Positions 24,902 to 36,940 of a stretch of 64,000 nucleotides of DNA are shown here, in pieces. A program made the translations under genes and the position numbers. The notes under the pieces are model-generated. The model was not told the origin of the DNA and did not search any database. It was given only the letters and a program-made list of their open reading frames with translations. How positions within the stretch are numbered: position 1 is the first letter of the stretch; each line of letters starts with the position of its first letter. The stretch comes from Calliopum simillimum (taxonomy: Eukaryota > Arthropoda > Insecta > Diptera > Lauxaniidae): assembly GCA_951812925.1 (NCBI GenBank), contig OX638372.1:36702245-36766244 (forward strand), read 5' to 3'.

Positions 24902-25622
24902 TCACGGTGTGCCTTAACCCGTTCTAAATCGGACGTCGTAGCACATCAAATTTTTTTCCAGATTCTGTTTACTTATCGTTCAAATGATGTATAAAAAAAT
25001 CTTCACTCGTGACTCCTCGACTAAATTTTGAGATAATCGCTTTTCCAATTGGGGCATTCTCCCATACAAAAAGAAAAAAATTTTTTTTTTAACTACATTA
25101 AACAAAAATTTAAATAATCACAATCGATGTGTTTTGCGATGCTTAACGCGAATCCAACCTCAGAATTGCTCTATCGTGTATAGTTTATGAGATATTGTAA
25201 CCTAAAGACCAAAAAAAAGTCGTTTTTTGCCATTTTTTGAAGCTATATAACTATGTAACATATCATTTATTCGTCAAATGTGGCTTAGATTCTTGAAAGC
25301 CCTAATCTTTTTTTTGTCTTTAGGTTACAATATCTCATAAACTATACACGATAGAGAAATTTTGAGGTTGGATTCGCGTTTAACATCGCAAAGCACATCG
25401 ATTGTGATTAATTTAATTTTTGTTTAATGTAGTTAAAAAAATTTTTTTTTCTTTTTGTATGGGAGAATGCCCCAATTGGAAAAGCGATTATCTCAAAATT
25501 TAGTCGAGGAGTCACGAGTGAAAATTTTTTTATACATCATTTGAACGATAAGTAAACAGAATCTGGAAAAAAATTTGATGTGCTACGACGTCCGATTTAG
25601 AACGGGTTAAGGCACACCGTGG
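24902..25622. mobile_element. 721-bp foldback MITE with perfect 8-bp TSD
   Basis: The TIR begins YCACGGTGTGCCTTAACCCG. The arms are about 310 bp and nearly identical, with a ~95-bp loop. The 8-bp sequence TCTATGTA directly flanks both ends (24894-24901, 25623-25630). An 8-bp TSD would fit hAT, P or Merlin-like elements, but the tip does not clearly match one, so the superfamily is left open. No coding capacity. Confidence 0.85.
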
Positions 25623-25630
25623 TCTATGTA

Positions 25631-26883
25631 CAACTTTGCATATCGCGAAGAAATTTTTATTTCATATTAAACATATAAACTTACCCTCTTTTGGAATGTT
25701 TGCAATAAAAAAGATTGCAAAATTTTCGTGTCCGTGTAAATTTGAAAAGTTAGGGTCGTAAATATAACAGCAGGAGATTCTTCAATAGAGATGTTTAAAA
25801 CATTTTTTATTGCACACTTATATTTAGATAGTTATATTCTAAGTGATTCATTTGTTTTGTCTGATTTTTTTTTTTTTTTAATAATGGAAGAGTAATAACA
25901 ATTAAAAACACTTTCAACATCATTTGATAAAACAACAATTATTCTTCAAATTATCAAATTACATTCTTCATGACTAACACTAATAGAACATTAACAGAAA
26001 AAAATATTGTCATAAAATTGTTAATATTTTATTCTTATTTAAGTTGTTGCACCAAAATTTATTATGCTTAATTTACCATAATTGTACATATTTTCAATCA
26101 AAAAAAATATTTTTTATACAATATATTACTCCTCTTAAGATTATTTTATGATGATTAATTACTTATTCAACCTTTGTCTGTCATTGTTGATAGTGAAAGT
26201 TTAATTTTTTGTTATAATTCTTTCGTACCTAATAATGTTGAATTACTCAAATGCAGGGCTTGGATTTTGATGGCCTTAGAAACATCTTAAAATGACCTAA
26301 AAAAAGTTAAAAATATTCTTAAGACCCATAAAAATAAAATAAAAATACCTGTACACTTTTTTAATAAAATCAAAGGTACATTATTATACATATTGTCCAA
26401 ATTAAATGACTTCATATAAGAGTTATTCTTACTTTTAAGTTATAATGCTTTAGTTCATAAGCTTTATTACAATGGGCAATAAATAAATATTTGCTATTCA
26501 GCTGACGCTGGAACCTTCCAGAAAGTGCCAATTATCGCCACCACCTAATAATTATTTCAAGCGCTGCATATGATAAAGCAGTTTAGTATCGGTTTGATTA
26601 AAGTAAAATTAAATGCTTTCAAGGTTTGATACCATTGTATAAAAGTTAAAATTTTGAAGAGAACGCAGAAAAAATCGCTAAAAAATGTCTTATATTGACG
26701 GAGTTGTGGCGTTTTAAATTTTGTCATACAAAAATGAGAATTTTGAGATAATTGAGGTTAAAGTTTGGCAATAGTAGAGTTGGGTAAAGGTGGAGGTTTG
26801 AAAAAAAAGATTTTTTATGCTATCTAGCGGCTAAAATTTAAAATTACTCCACTTAACAAGTTGATCTTCAGATACATATGTAA
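25631..26883. other. AT-rich noncoding spacer
   Basis: Nothing is recognised except a fragment near 26620-26790 resembling the 22600-23490 foldback element. Confidence 0.4.
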
Positions 26884-27010
26884 CAGGTCATTCAATAAGT
26901 CCGTAGGATAAGTAAGAAAAAAACAAAATTTTCACCAAACTCGAATTTATTATTGAACATAGTTGCCTTCGAGGGCGATTTTCCAACTTTTCGATGCCAC
27001 TTTTATATTA

Positions 27011-27920
27011 TTGGGTGTACAACTTAAAAACCGGAATTTGACGGTGGATGTCCGTACTAACAAATATCGTGAAAGCTCGAACTTTATGTATATGTCATTT
27101 TGAAGGTACATTTGACAGCTGTCAAAATCAGTCAACAAAAGAATTTTATCTTGTGTGCATCATTATTATTTTTCACGATGAATAACTTCGAAAATTGGAG
27201 AAAAAGACAGCATTTGCGGGAGGTTCTGTTGGGTCATTTTTTTGCAAAGAAAACTGCTGCGGAAAGTCATAGTTTGCTTGTAGAAGTTTATGGGGACTAT
27301 GCTCCAGCTGAATCAAGCTGTCGTGAGTGGTTTCGACGGTTTAAAAGTGGTGATTTTGATGTCGAAGACAAAGAACGTCCTGGTCAGGACCAGCTAGGTG
27401 TGATCCATTATGAGCTGTTGCCAGGTGGCCAAACCATTAATGCTCAACTCTATCGTCAACTATTGATCCGATTGAAGCAGAAAATCCAGGCAGAGTGGCC
27501 AACGTATGCGACCAGACACGAGTCAATCATTTTCCACCACGATAACGCTCGGCCACATATTGCTGCCCCAGTCAAAAATTACCTGGAAAACAACGGATGG
27601 GAAATCTATACAAATTTTGCCTCACCCGCCTTATAGCCCAGACCTTGCACCATCAGACTATCATTTGTTCCGATCAATGCAGAATGCCCTATCAGGAATA
27701 CGGTTCACTTAAGTTCAAGATATCGAAAATTGGCTCGATTCATTTTTGGCCGCCAAGCCGGCGCAATTTTTTTGGGATGGAATTCATAAATTGCCTGAAA
27801 GATGGGGAAATGTTGTAGCTTCCAATGGACAATACTTTGAATAAAATATATTGTAACATTTTTCCACAATAAAGCATCAAATTTCGCTAAAAAATTCCGG
27901 TTTTTAAGTTATACACCCAA
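27011..27920 (+). mobile_element. Internally deleted mariner (nested)
   Basis: TTGGGTGTAYAACTTAAAAA forms the inverted ends, about 29 bp matching with one difference. The left flank is TA; the right flank is TT, a likely single change. The transposase frame inside is broken. Confidence 0.8.
27178..27838 (+). pseudogene. Mariner transposase, deleted and frameshifted
   Basis: The product starts MNNFENWRKRQHLREVLLG and continues through the first HTH region (KKTAAESHSLLVEVYG, FKSGDFDVEDKERPGQ). It then jumps directly to DQLGVIHYELLPGG, so roughly 110 residues holding the second HTH and the first catalytic aspartate (TGDE block) are missing. The second aspartate is present in HHDNARPH. A frameshift near 27612 puts PPYSPDLAPSDYHLF, with the third aspartate, into the next frame. 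A stop interrupts at 27710-27712 and the C terminus (LPERWGNVVASNGQYFE) ends at 27838. It is the mauritiana/mellifera-like type, clearly non-functional. Confidence 0.85.
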
Positions 27921-28572
27921 TTCGATTTTTCTTTTTAGTCAAAATAGGCCTCAGTTGACTGTCTTTTGGATTCTGGGGTGTAAACGTGAAGTCATGTTTC
28001 ATCCATTGTCACATATCGAAGATAGAATTCGATTTTATTGCGGTTTAACAGCGCCAAACACTCCTCTGAAGCATCAATTCATTTTTGTTTTGGTCGACTG
28101 TGAGCTCACATGGCACCCACTTGGCACAGAGCTTTCGCATACCCAAATGTTCATGTAAAATGGTAAAAACACTACCATCTGATATCTTTATAATGTCAGC
28201 TAGCTCGAGCACCTACAATTTGCAGTCGTTCATAACCTCTTCATCATTTGTGCTGGCACGACCATGTTTAAATTCAGCAATCCATTTGTATCGATGGAGT
28301 AGAGTTCGGATAATTTTTATCAAGCCATTGTTTGGTTTCCACTGTATTGTTTTCATCAAAAAGCAATGCTTTATCAATACTCGAAATCCACTTTTTTCCA
28401 TTTTTTTTTTTACTGACAAAAGTTGCTTCACACAAAATGCTATAACTCATGAATCAATAGTCCGATTGCTGTCAAATTTATACACGTATCGTTTCAAGGT
28501 TATTAAAATCATATGGAAATAGTTCTAGTAACGCCATTTATGTGCCATCCTACGGACTCATTGAATGACATG

Positions 28573-30150
28573 TTTTGTGCCAAAAACCCAAAACATGAAA
28601 TTTTGACCTAAACGACGACGGTTAACCGTAAAACGATTAAAAAATGGTTATTTTCATACAACTTCAGATTTAATTGTGTCGTCGATTAATCGACAGGTAT
28701 GCATATTGATCGGTTTTCGGTTAACCGTCCTATCACAACTGTCAATATATCGTTTTGAAGTATGTGATGGCATGGAATGAATCCAAATTTGGTATTTTAT
28801 ATAGTGCCTACATAAAACTTTTCTAAAGTCTATCTGTGTGAAATCTAGGTGCATTGTCTTAAGTAACTTCAGAGTGCAGTATAAACTCTCTATAACTGGG
28901 CTTAGACGTCTTAAGAGTAAGTTTCTCTATAACCTGAGCGACGAAGTCAACACTAGGCAGCACCGTGCGCACGATTGATCTTTGGGGGGAGAGGGAAGAT
29001 TAATTTTATTTTACTTCAACATTTTCATATAATTTATATGGGAAAAAGATCTTCCTGGGGAGGAGTAATAGTGCTGTTCGTTTTTTTTTACACATTATTT
29101 TCTATACCTGTCACATCTTCTCCTTTGCGTTACAAATAGGACGACAAAGTGAATGTAACTTGGTTGTAGGGTATAACAGCAAAATATTTTTAACGTTATG
29201 TTGTATTCATGGAAACGTGTAATTCACGTGCTGTAAATTTTGAATTAAAGAATTACAAATTTTAATTGCCAAGATTTGCCCGATACGACATATATACATA
29301 CTATATAACATTTTTGTTTTTGTGTCTACTTAATCGAATATTTATGCGCATGATAATGAAACTGATTTATGACACGCGTTTTCTGTCGCATGCCAGAAAA
29401 ACCACTTAAGTTTGAAAAAAAAAAAAAAAAACGCATAACGTAAATATCGTATATTGGACTGGTTTTTTTTAGGAAATTGATTTTTTAAAGGTTTATCTTA
29501 TCAATAATTTTTTTTTATTTCCAAATTTGTCTCCATTTGAATTCGATGATCTGATTGTTTTGATTTAAATTGCTCACTCCACTATTGATTAATTTAAAAT
29601 TTTATGTTTTGTTTTGTTTGTTTGAATTTGTAATGAGGAGGCAACTTTAGGACCAGACAAATAAAATACAAGCACTTTATTTTACGCAATAAATAAAAAT
29701 ACAAATAAAACCACAAAAAATGCAAAATTTAACATGAGAAATTTTTTTAAAAAACTTGCACAATTTGCGGTTGGGGTTTTTTATTTTTGGAATTTCCACT
29801 GAAAATCGTTTAGAATATTTAACTTTTTGCAATTTGAATTAAAGCTTTTTATTGCAATTGAATTGATTTATAGCATTATTAAAACACTGTCTTACAGAGT
29901 TTTTGGAAATAAATGAAAACCAAGAATCATCACGTCAGTTTCACGTATTTTCGCTTCATAGCACAAAAAATGCAGTCTGTTTTCAGGGGTCCTCCTGAAA
30001 ATGGTAATGTCTCAAAAGTTATATCTCTAATACGTAGGGTGCCTTTAAGTTTCTGGAATATAATTTATTGACGGTTATTGCTTGTATAGTACTAATGAAA
30101 GTGATGAATTTCAAAATTATGATAAATTTATATTGAAGTAATTACAGTCA
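28573..30150. other. Spacer with fragments of dispersed repeats
   Basis: No gene. Near 28620-28730 GGTTAACCGT occurs in both orientations around ATTAATCGAC, a possible short foldback. Near 29085-29177 an end fragment of the TACCCT...AGGGTA family is present (GCGTTACAAATAGGACGACA then GTTGTAGGGTATA). The remainder is AT-rich. Confidence 0.4.
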
Positions 30151-30405
30151 TTTTTGTGCAATTTTTCAATAACAGATGCAACAAGTGTTAACGTGGAAAT
30201 TGATTACATATGTTTCAGCTATTTCCATACATATATTAATAGATTTTCATATTCATATGTATATGTATATACTTCATCAGATAAGTTTTTAGTTAATTCT
30301 TGCCAGAAACCACACTCGAAACCTGGACTCTGTGTTGCTAATAAAAGAAAACGCTTTAACACTTGTCGCGTCTGTTGTTGGAAAATTGCAAAAGGATGAC
30401 TGTTT
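30150..30405. repeat. ~250-bp repeat with inverted ends, copy 1
   Basis: The left side contains CAATTTTTCAATAACAGATG and AACAAGTGTTAA; the right side the inverse-type TTAACACTTGTCGCGTCTG and GGAAAATTGC. A second, inverted copy occupies 40210-40411 plus 41613-41650 and is split by another element. The uninterrupted AACACTTG here gives the empty site for that insertion. Confidence 0.6.
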
Positions 30406-30559
30406 AATTAGTTCAATATAAATTTATCATATTAAAATATTAGGTTTGGAAATTTTGAATACTTAACAATGCTTAGAAATTTTTGTCAAGTCAAATACCA
30501 AGGCCGAGACCAAGACTAAGAGCGAGATCAAGACTAAGACTTAATATCAAAAACAAAAC

Positions 30560-31400
30560 CAAGACAGTCAGGCCTGTTCCGAAATCCGTATGGTTTCAAT
30601 TACTTTTCATTTAGGAGGCTGCCTAAGCTGCCTTTTAGATACCACACAAGTGCTGTAAATTTCGCTGTTTTGTTTTCGGATCTATGTATTTTAAGTGTAA
30701 TTCAGAGTTTGGGATGGTGCATAAATGAGGCAGAAATAGATAGCTATAGAGATATAAAATAGGAACTTTCAGTAAGATATAGCTGATGAACAACTGCAAC
30801 ACTGCAAATAGAACAACACCTACACATAAGAGCGCAAATTTGTCACCTGCTCCAGCTAAAACCCCTCCAACTTCTATTATAATTTTACACTATGGACCCT
30901 GCAAGCCCATTGAGACTTCAGCAGACTATATATTGGAGCAAATGGGTATCAAATTCTAATAAAATGTCCACTCAAATTCAATATAAAAACTATATTGTTC
31001 ATTAATTTTATTTTACAAAGTTTACCAGCAATGCCCTATGTTGCCTATAGGCAACATCTTCCAGAGACCAAACTAGGATATACAGGACCCTGAACTTAAT
31101 ACTATATGTTCATTAGGTCTATATTTTCAATTGTGTGGCCGCAAAAAAGTTTTAAGTACCCCCAAATTAATTCGGGCATGAAAGGGTTAACGAAAATGTA
31201 ACCGTTTAGGAAATACTCGCAAAAAGTTGAAAAATTCGGCTTTATCGAATATTTCTGAAACAAATACAAATCAATATTATTTGAAGAACCTGTCATTCTC
31301 CACAAAAAAGATTCTTGTACTTTTTATCTCACCATTTTCATCAAAAAGCCTTCTAAGTGAAAAGTAATTGAAACTACGCGGATTACGGAACAGGCCAGAG
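30560..31400. mobile_element. TIR element with AGGCCTGTTCCGAAATCCG ends, copy 1
   Basis: AGGCCTGTTCCGAAATCCGT at about 30571 pairs with the inverse of CGCGGATTACGGAACAGGCC near 31377-31396. Both TIRs continue through TTTCAATTACTTTTCA. Related, shorter copies lie at 37835-38116 and 54959-55341. The interior of this copy carries extra sequence. A fragment of the GTCTTG MITE abuts on the left. Confidence 0.6.
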
Positions 31401-31740
31401 TATATACTCGTACTATGCTATTTTGGGGCGTATTTGAAATTACAATACACTAACTGTAAACAGCGTGGCTCAGTTTTGTCAATGCCATCGAACAGCCATG
31501 ATCATCCTCATTAAACTTTACGTTCGTGTTTTTCGAATTGGATCATCACTATCCAAACTATCATCTATCGAAGAAAAGTTATCACAACTCCGTATAAAAT
31601 TTCTATTTAAAATAGTGAAATTTATTTAGAGCTAAGATATAGTCTATTGATTAGGTCATTTTGAAAGCAAGTAAGACGTTCACGTTTATTTCAGAAATCG
31701 GTCAATCGAAATAGCTTATTCGAAAAATTGAAAAAAAGTT
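31400..31740. other. Noncoding spacer
   Basis: Nothing recognisable between two repeat elements. Confidence 0.35.
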
Positions 31741-32425
31741 TTTTTTAACAAAAAAGAAAAAAAAAGGAATTCTTGTGTTTTTTACTCTGTTGCCTATAAC
31801 TTTATTTGGGTTACAGACAGCTATAAACATTGCGATGTATAAAAAAAAGTAGATAAAATTTCCTTTAAAATGGATTATTTAAAAATTTCTTATGCTAAAA
31901 ATCCAGAGCCGAAATATGGTCACACAAACATAGAAATTTTGTATATGCGGTCGGAAAAACGATTTTTATTGAAAACCAAGGCATCTGATGAAAAAAATGT
32001 ACAAGACAAAAAATACTTAAGATTGTTCAAGAAATTCATATGATTTTTTTCATAACTTTTGGGAACATTTTATAATTTTTCAAAACTTGGTCAAAAAAAA
32101 AAAAATTTAAAAAGTTCCAAAAAATTCTGAAAAAAACTTTCACGTATTTTTTGAATGATTCTAAGTCTTTTTGGTTATATACACTTTTTTCGTAAGATGC
32201 CTTGGATTTGAGTAAAAACCGTTTTTCCGACCGCATAAATAAAATTTCAATGTTCCATTGGTCATATTTCGGAAAATGTTAGACCTAAATTTTTTGAGAA
32301 GTCATTTTAAAGGAAATTTTATCTTCTTTATTTATATATTTCAATAACTTTACTTATCTCTAATACAAATGAAGTTATAGGCAAAAGAGTAAAAAAACAC
32401 AAAAATTCGTTTTTTTGCTTTTTTA
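31740..32425. repeat. Foldback element carrying the shared palindromic module
   Basis: Arms of about 330 bp pair across the centre near 32090. TTACTCTGTTGCCTATAACTT on the left is matched by AAGTTATAGGCAAAAGAGTAA on the right, and TGCGGTCGGAAAAACG by CGTTTTTCCGACCGCA. The central half is the module also found at about 10080-10325 and 13750-14165. No coding capacity. Confidence 0.65.
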
Positions 32426-32426
32426 T

Positions 32427-33100
32427 ACCCTACACCCAGGGTATATTCACTTTGTCCTTCCGTTTGTAACGAAGAGAAGGAGGCGTGGCAGGTATGGAAA
32501 AGTATATATATTCTTGATCAGCTTCACCTCCTGAGTCGATATAGCCATGTCCGTCTGTCTGGCTGGATGGCTGGCTTGGTGGGTGTGGAAATACATTTTT
32601 TGCGAAAACTAAGCAATATAATTCAATGAAATTTGGTGCACAGCCTCTGTCGTTAAAGTAGCTCGGGGGATTGAAAATGAGAAAAATTGGTCAACGGACA
32701 CGCCTACCGCCCATACAAAAAATATATTCAAAATACAATAATAAGAGCATTATTTGCAATAATAGAAGTAAAATACACATAAATACTAGGGAAAGTAAGT
32801 ATAAGCTCTGAGCAAAAACTAGGCGAATTCGAACTGGAGGGCGTGGCACCTCCCATACAAACAAAAGTTTCAAAATGTTATACGGAAAGCGTTTTTTGAG
32901 ATAACCCAACCATATTACACTCAAACACTTGGATCTATAAGTGCAAGCTATGCGCAAGATCTAGGTAAACTCGGACAAGAGGGCGTGGCACCTCCCATAT
33001 AAGCAAAAGTTTCAAAATTATATAATGAAAGTCTTTTTTGAGATAATCCAACCAAATTTCACTCAAATATGAGGAACATTAATTGTAAACTCTGAGCTCA
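32427..33100. mobile_element. TACCCTACACCCAGGGTA-tailed repeat, inverted copy
   Basis: This is the inverse counterpart of 14215-14832: tail hairpin at 32427-32450, then the TTTGTAACG region, then GGCGTGGCACCTCCCAT units at 32841 and 32982 with ~141-bp spacing. Its far end runs into the insertion point of the two large palindromes at 33097-33103. A TCTGTCTGGCTGGATGGCTG stretch near 32550 is typical of insect mobile element ends. Confidence 0.55.
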
Positions 33101-36100
33101 TTACACTAGTTTACAAATTAATTATGTTTTTCTGTGATCTAAGTGCCACTATCAAATTCTAATGTAAAATGACTCCCTGATTCAGAAAATAACTATATTT
33201 TTTTTTTCTACGGAGGCGTTTTCGAGAAATCCCCCTTTACCTGTTTTTGAAAGGGGGGAAAATATGATCTCATATAATCACATATATCTCGTAAACCAGT
33301 AAAGCCAGCTTAACATGTAGGACAACAAAAGAAAGGTAATAAAATTTTACATAAACGCCTCATGCTCTACTTTTCGATCAGTTTTTTAGTTTCTGTGTTA
33401 TTAATAAACATTTCGAAAAATTTTGATTTTTCTTTTGAAAAATCGAAAAAAAAAGTTTTTCAATTGGGATATTTTCTTGAAAAAAAATTCGGTAAAAATA
33501 AAAAAACTTCATTGTGCAAAAGTCTAAAGAACCCCAGTAAAACATGATACTAGTCAAGAAAATCGATGGATAAATAACGGAGTTATAATCAATTAAGTGA
33601 AAATACCAAAAGTCAAATTTTACTCTATTTTTGTAATTTTCTTTGCATAAGGATACAATTTTGAAAAATTTTTTTCCGATTCGACCGATTCATATTTTTT
33701 TTGATTTAGTAAAAAAAAATTGTTTTTATATTTTTCGCTCGTGTAGTGTTGCCGTATTAGAAAAAAACAATTATTTGAGGTGTCACTTAACTTAAACTGA
33801 TCTGTAAGGAGAACATCATATTCTACTCCTTATCTGAGGATATCATTAAAAAGGCAAATAAATTGCCTTTTTAACATTGGGTCATTTGTTGATATCGGAT
33901 GAAAATTAGCCAATCTATAGTAAACCAAATTTCAAATTTAAAGCCAATTTCGATGATTTTCAGAATCTTTCTTTAACGCCGTTAACATTTTGTTGTTCGA
34001 AAAAATAGAAAAAGTCAAGTTTTATTACTTTTGTCATTTATATATTTTATTACAAATATTTTGAGTTAATACGGACCAAGATCGGATGAAAAAGGATAGC
34101 TCTATTCGAGATTTAGTGAGTGAACCTACTAAATTACTGTCTATTTAATTAGCAAAACAAAAATTTCATATGTTTATTCACTTAATCTAGAATAATGCTG
34201 TCATTTTTTATCCGATCTTGGTCCGTATTAACTCAAAATTTTTGTAATAAAATATATAAATGACAAAAGTAATAAAACTTGACTTTTTCTATTTTTTCGA
34301 ACAACAAAATGTTAACGGCGTTAAAGAAAGATTCTGAAAATCATCGAAATTGGCTTTAAATTTGAAATTTGGTTTACTATAGATTGGCTAATTTTCATCC
34401 GATATCAACAAATGACCCAATGTTAAAAAGGCAATTTATTTGCCTTTTTAATGATATCCTCAGATAAGGAGTAGAATATGATGTTCTCTTTACACATCAG
34501 TTTAAGTTAAGTGACACCTCAAATAATTGTTTTTTTTCTAATACGGCAACACTACACGAGCGAAAAAAATAAAAACTATTTTTTTTTTACTAATGATGGT
34601 CCACCAAATCAAAAAAAATATGAATCGGTCGAATCGGAAAAAAAAATTTTCAAAATTGAATTCCTTAAGCAAAGAAAATTACAAAAATAGAGTAAAATTT
34701 GACTTTTGGTATTTTCACTTAATTGATTATAACTCCGTTATTTATCCATCGATTTTCTTGACTAGTATCATGTTTTACTGGGGTTCTTTAGACTTTTGCA
34801 CAATGAAGTTTTTTTATTTTTACCGAATTTTTTTTCAAGAAAATATCCCAATTGAAAAACTTTTTTTTCCGATTTTTCAAAAGAAAAATCAAAATTTTTC
34901 GAAATGTTTATTAATAACACAGAAACTAAAAAACTGATCGATAAATAGAGTATGAGGCGTTTATGTAAAACTTTATTTTCTTTCTTTTGTTGTCCTACAT
35001 GTTAAGCTGGCTTTACTGGTTTACGAGATATATGTGATTATATGAGATCATATTTTTCCCCCCTTTCAAAAACAGGAAAAGGGGGATTTCTCGAAAACGC
35101 CTCCGTATAAAAAAAAAATATAGTTATTTTCGGAATCAAGGAGTCATTTTACATAAAAATTTTATAGTGGCAACCAGATCACATTTTTGCTGTAAGCTAG
35201 TGTTATTAGTTTTGCGAAAAAAAAAAATTTTTCCAAGTTATGGGCATGGAAGTTCAGAGTGTCCAAGTGGTGTTTTTGCGAAAAATCGGTGCAATTTTTT
35301 TTTCTAAGTCCCGCCATTTTGTCAAAAATAAATTTTTAAAATTTTTGTTTTCGGATTCTTGTAGCATTTTAAACGTTAATTTATTTTCCATTTTTAAATT
35401 TGGAAAATTTTGTAAATTTACAAAATGGCGGTCATTTTTTGGAAAATCTTAAAAGTTGATTATCTCAAAATAATATCTTTTTAATTTTTTTTATTTTTTT
35501 TTTACAAAAAGGTTAATGAAATACAAACATTTTGTAGAAGACTTGTTTTGCGTTAAATGGCTGTGAGAGCCACAGGAATTTTTTTTCTAAAAAGTCACGT
35601 GACAATTTTTTTAACTTTGTTTTGTGCTTTCATTTACACCCACTTGGTGGCTAAAAAAAATTTTAAGTACAAGGATATAACTTCCATTACTTAGAAAATA
35701 GAAGCTATACCAAAAAAACCAATATTTCCTATATGAATCAGAAAAATAAGTATTGACGAAATGACGGCCATGTTTTGAAAAATCTTAAAAATCAATTTTC
35801 CAAAAAAAAAAAATTTTTATTTTCTTTAAATATTTTTTAAGGAAATCTTTTGAAAGGTTATGATGAACATTCGTTTTTCAAAACACTTAAGTAAAAAAAA
35901 AAATAAAAAAAATTAATAAAAATTTGTTTTTGGAAAATTGATTTTTAAGATTTTTCAAAACATGGCCGTCATTTCGTCAATACTTATTTTTCTGATTCAT
36001 ATAGGAAATATTGGTTTTTTTGGTATAGCTTCTATTTTCTAAGTAATAGAAGTTATATCCTTGTACTTAAAATTTTTTTTAGCCACCAAGTGGGTGTAAA

Positions 36101-36534
36101 TGAAAGCACAAAACAAAGTTAAAAAAATTGTCACGTGACTTTTTAGAAAAAAAATTCCTGTGGCTCTCACAGCCATTTAACGCAAAACAAGTCTTCTACA
36201 AAATGTTTGTATTTCATTAACCTTTTTGTAAAAAAAAAATAAAAAAAATTAAAAAGATATTATTTTGAGATAATCAACTTTTAAGATTTTCCAAAAAATG
36301 ACCGCCATTTTGTAAATTTACAAAATTTTCCAAATTTAAAAATGGAAAATAAATTAACGTTTAAAATGCTACAAGAATCCGAAAACAAAAATTTTAAAAA
36401 TTTATTTTTGACAAAATGGCGGGACTTAGATAAAAAAATTGCACCGATTTTTCGCAAAAACACCACTTGGACACTCTGAACTTCCATGCCCATAACTTGG
36501 AAAAATTTTTTTTTTTCGCAAAACTAATAATGAG
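33097..36534. mobile_element. Second large palindrome, split by the CACTAG element
   Basis: Arms of about 620 bp (35203 to ~35823 and ~35917 to 36530) have a ~95-bp loop and are almost identical. A 70-codon frame at 35240-35452 and its mirror at 36281-36493 differ by one residue. The right tip reads, inverted, CTCATTATTAGTTTTGCG. The left tip reads the same once the 33104-35202 element and one TTA are removed (CTCA at 33097-33100, TTA, then TTAGTTTTGCG). The CACTAG element therefore inserted a few bases inside this palindrome's left end. Confidence 0.75.
33104..35202. mobile_element. 2.1-kb near-perfect palindrome with CACTAG ends and TTA TSD
   Basis: Arms of about 990 bp (33104 to ~34094 and ~34204 to 35202) flank a ~110-bp loop. 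The TIR starts CACTAGYTTACA. TTA lies directly outside both ends (33101-33103, 35203-35205). CACTA tips with a 3-bp TSD are the hallmark of the EnSpm/CACTA superfamily; TTA/TAA TSDs also occur with PIF/Harbinger. No transposase fragment is seen, so it would be non-autonomous. The arms are so similar that open frames on the two sides mirror each other. Confidence 0.85.
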
Positions 36535-36889
36535 AGGTCTCCATGCTAAGTACTTAGAACATCTCTGTGAATTTTTATAAAAATCAGAGAACCCAACTGC
36601 AAATTTCGAAAAAAGTGAGATGATCACAGCCTGAAATTAAAAACAAATTTTATATAAAAAGAGCCGCAACAATAAGTCTAACTTTTTAAGTTAGATACAT
36701 AATATGTTCTTTAAGTTGAAAAAGAATTAATGTTTTGTAAAGTACACAAAAATTCCGGAATGATCTTTATCAAAACAAGTCGGTATTGTTTAAATTAAAA
36801 AACAAAAAGAAAAAAACAGTTTTTTATATAGAAAAACAAAATAATTACATGCAATTTTATCTCGCGGATTTGAATCTACTAAGTCATCG
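36535..36889. other. Spacer upstream of the putative promoter
   Basis: AT-rich, no exon recognised. Confidence 0.35.
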
Positions 36890-36940
36890 TTGATAGCGTC
36901 AGTTCGTGCAAGTGACAATTGCTGCTGGGCACATAACAAA

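Larger units (their letters stand above)
26884..28572 (-). mobile_element. Older mariner-like element interrupted by a second mariner
   Basis: The inverted ends share GTCATTCAATRAGTCCGTAG (26887 onward, and inverse from 28569). Reading the minus strand from about 28215 to 27940 gives, with stops, a mariner-type order: ISDGSVFTILHEHLGMRKLC (second HTH), WVPCELTVDQ, then QWMKHDFTFTPQNPKDS, a decayed form of the MDETWIHHFTPES block. The rest of the transposase is missing. The 27011-27920 element lies inside, so this one is the older insertion. Confidence 0.7.

Noticed and set aside
35240..36493. Two identical 70-codon frames facing each other, starting MGMEVQSVQ
   Set aside because: They are the same stretch in the two arms of a palindrome. 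Composition is Phe/Lys/Ser from AT-rich DNA and there is no domain, so they are not treated as duplicated genes.
36899..36932. Second TCAGTT initiator upstream of the GAGA cluster
   Set aside because: No DPE at +28 and no TATA box, so it is much weaker than the 37446 start.
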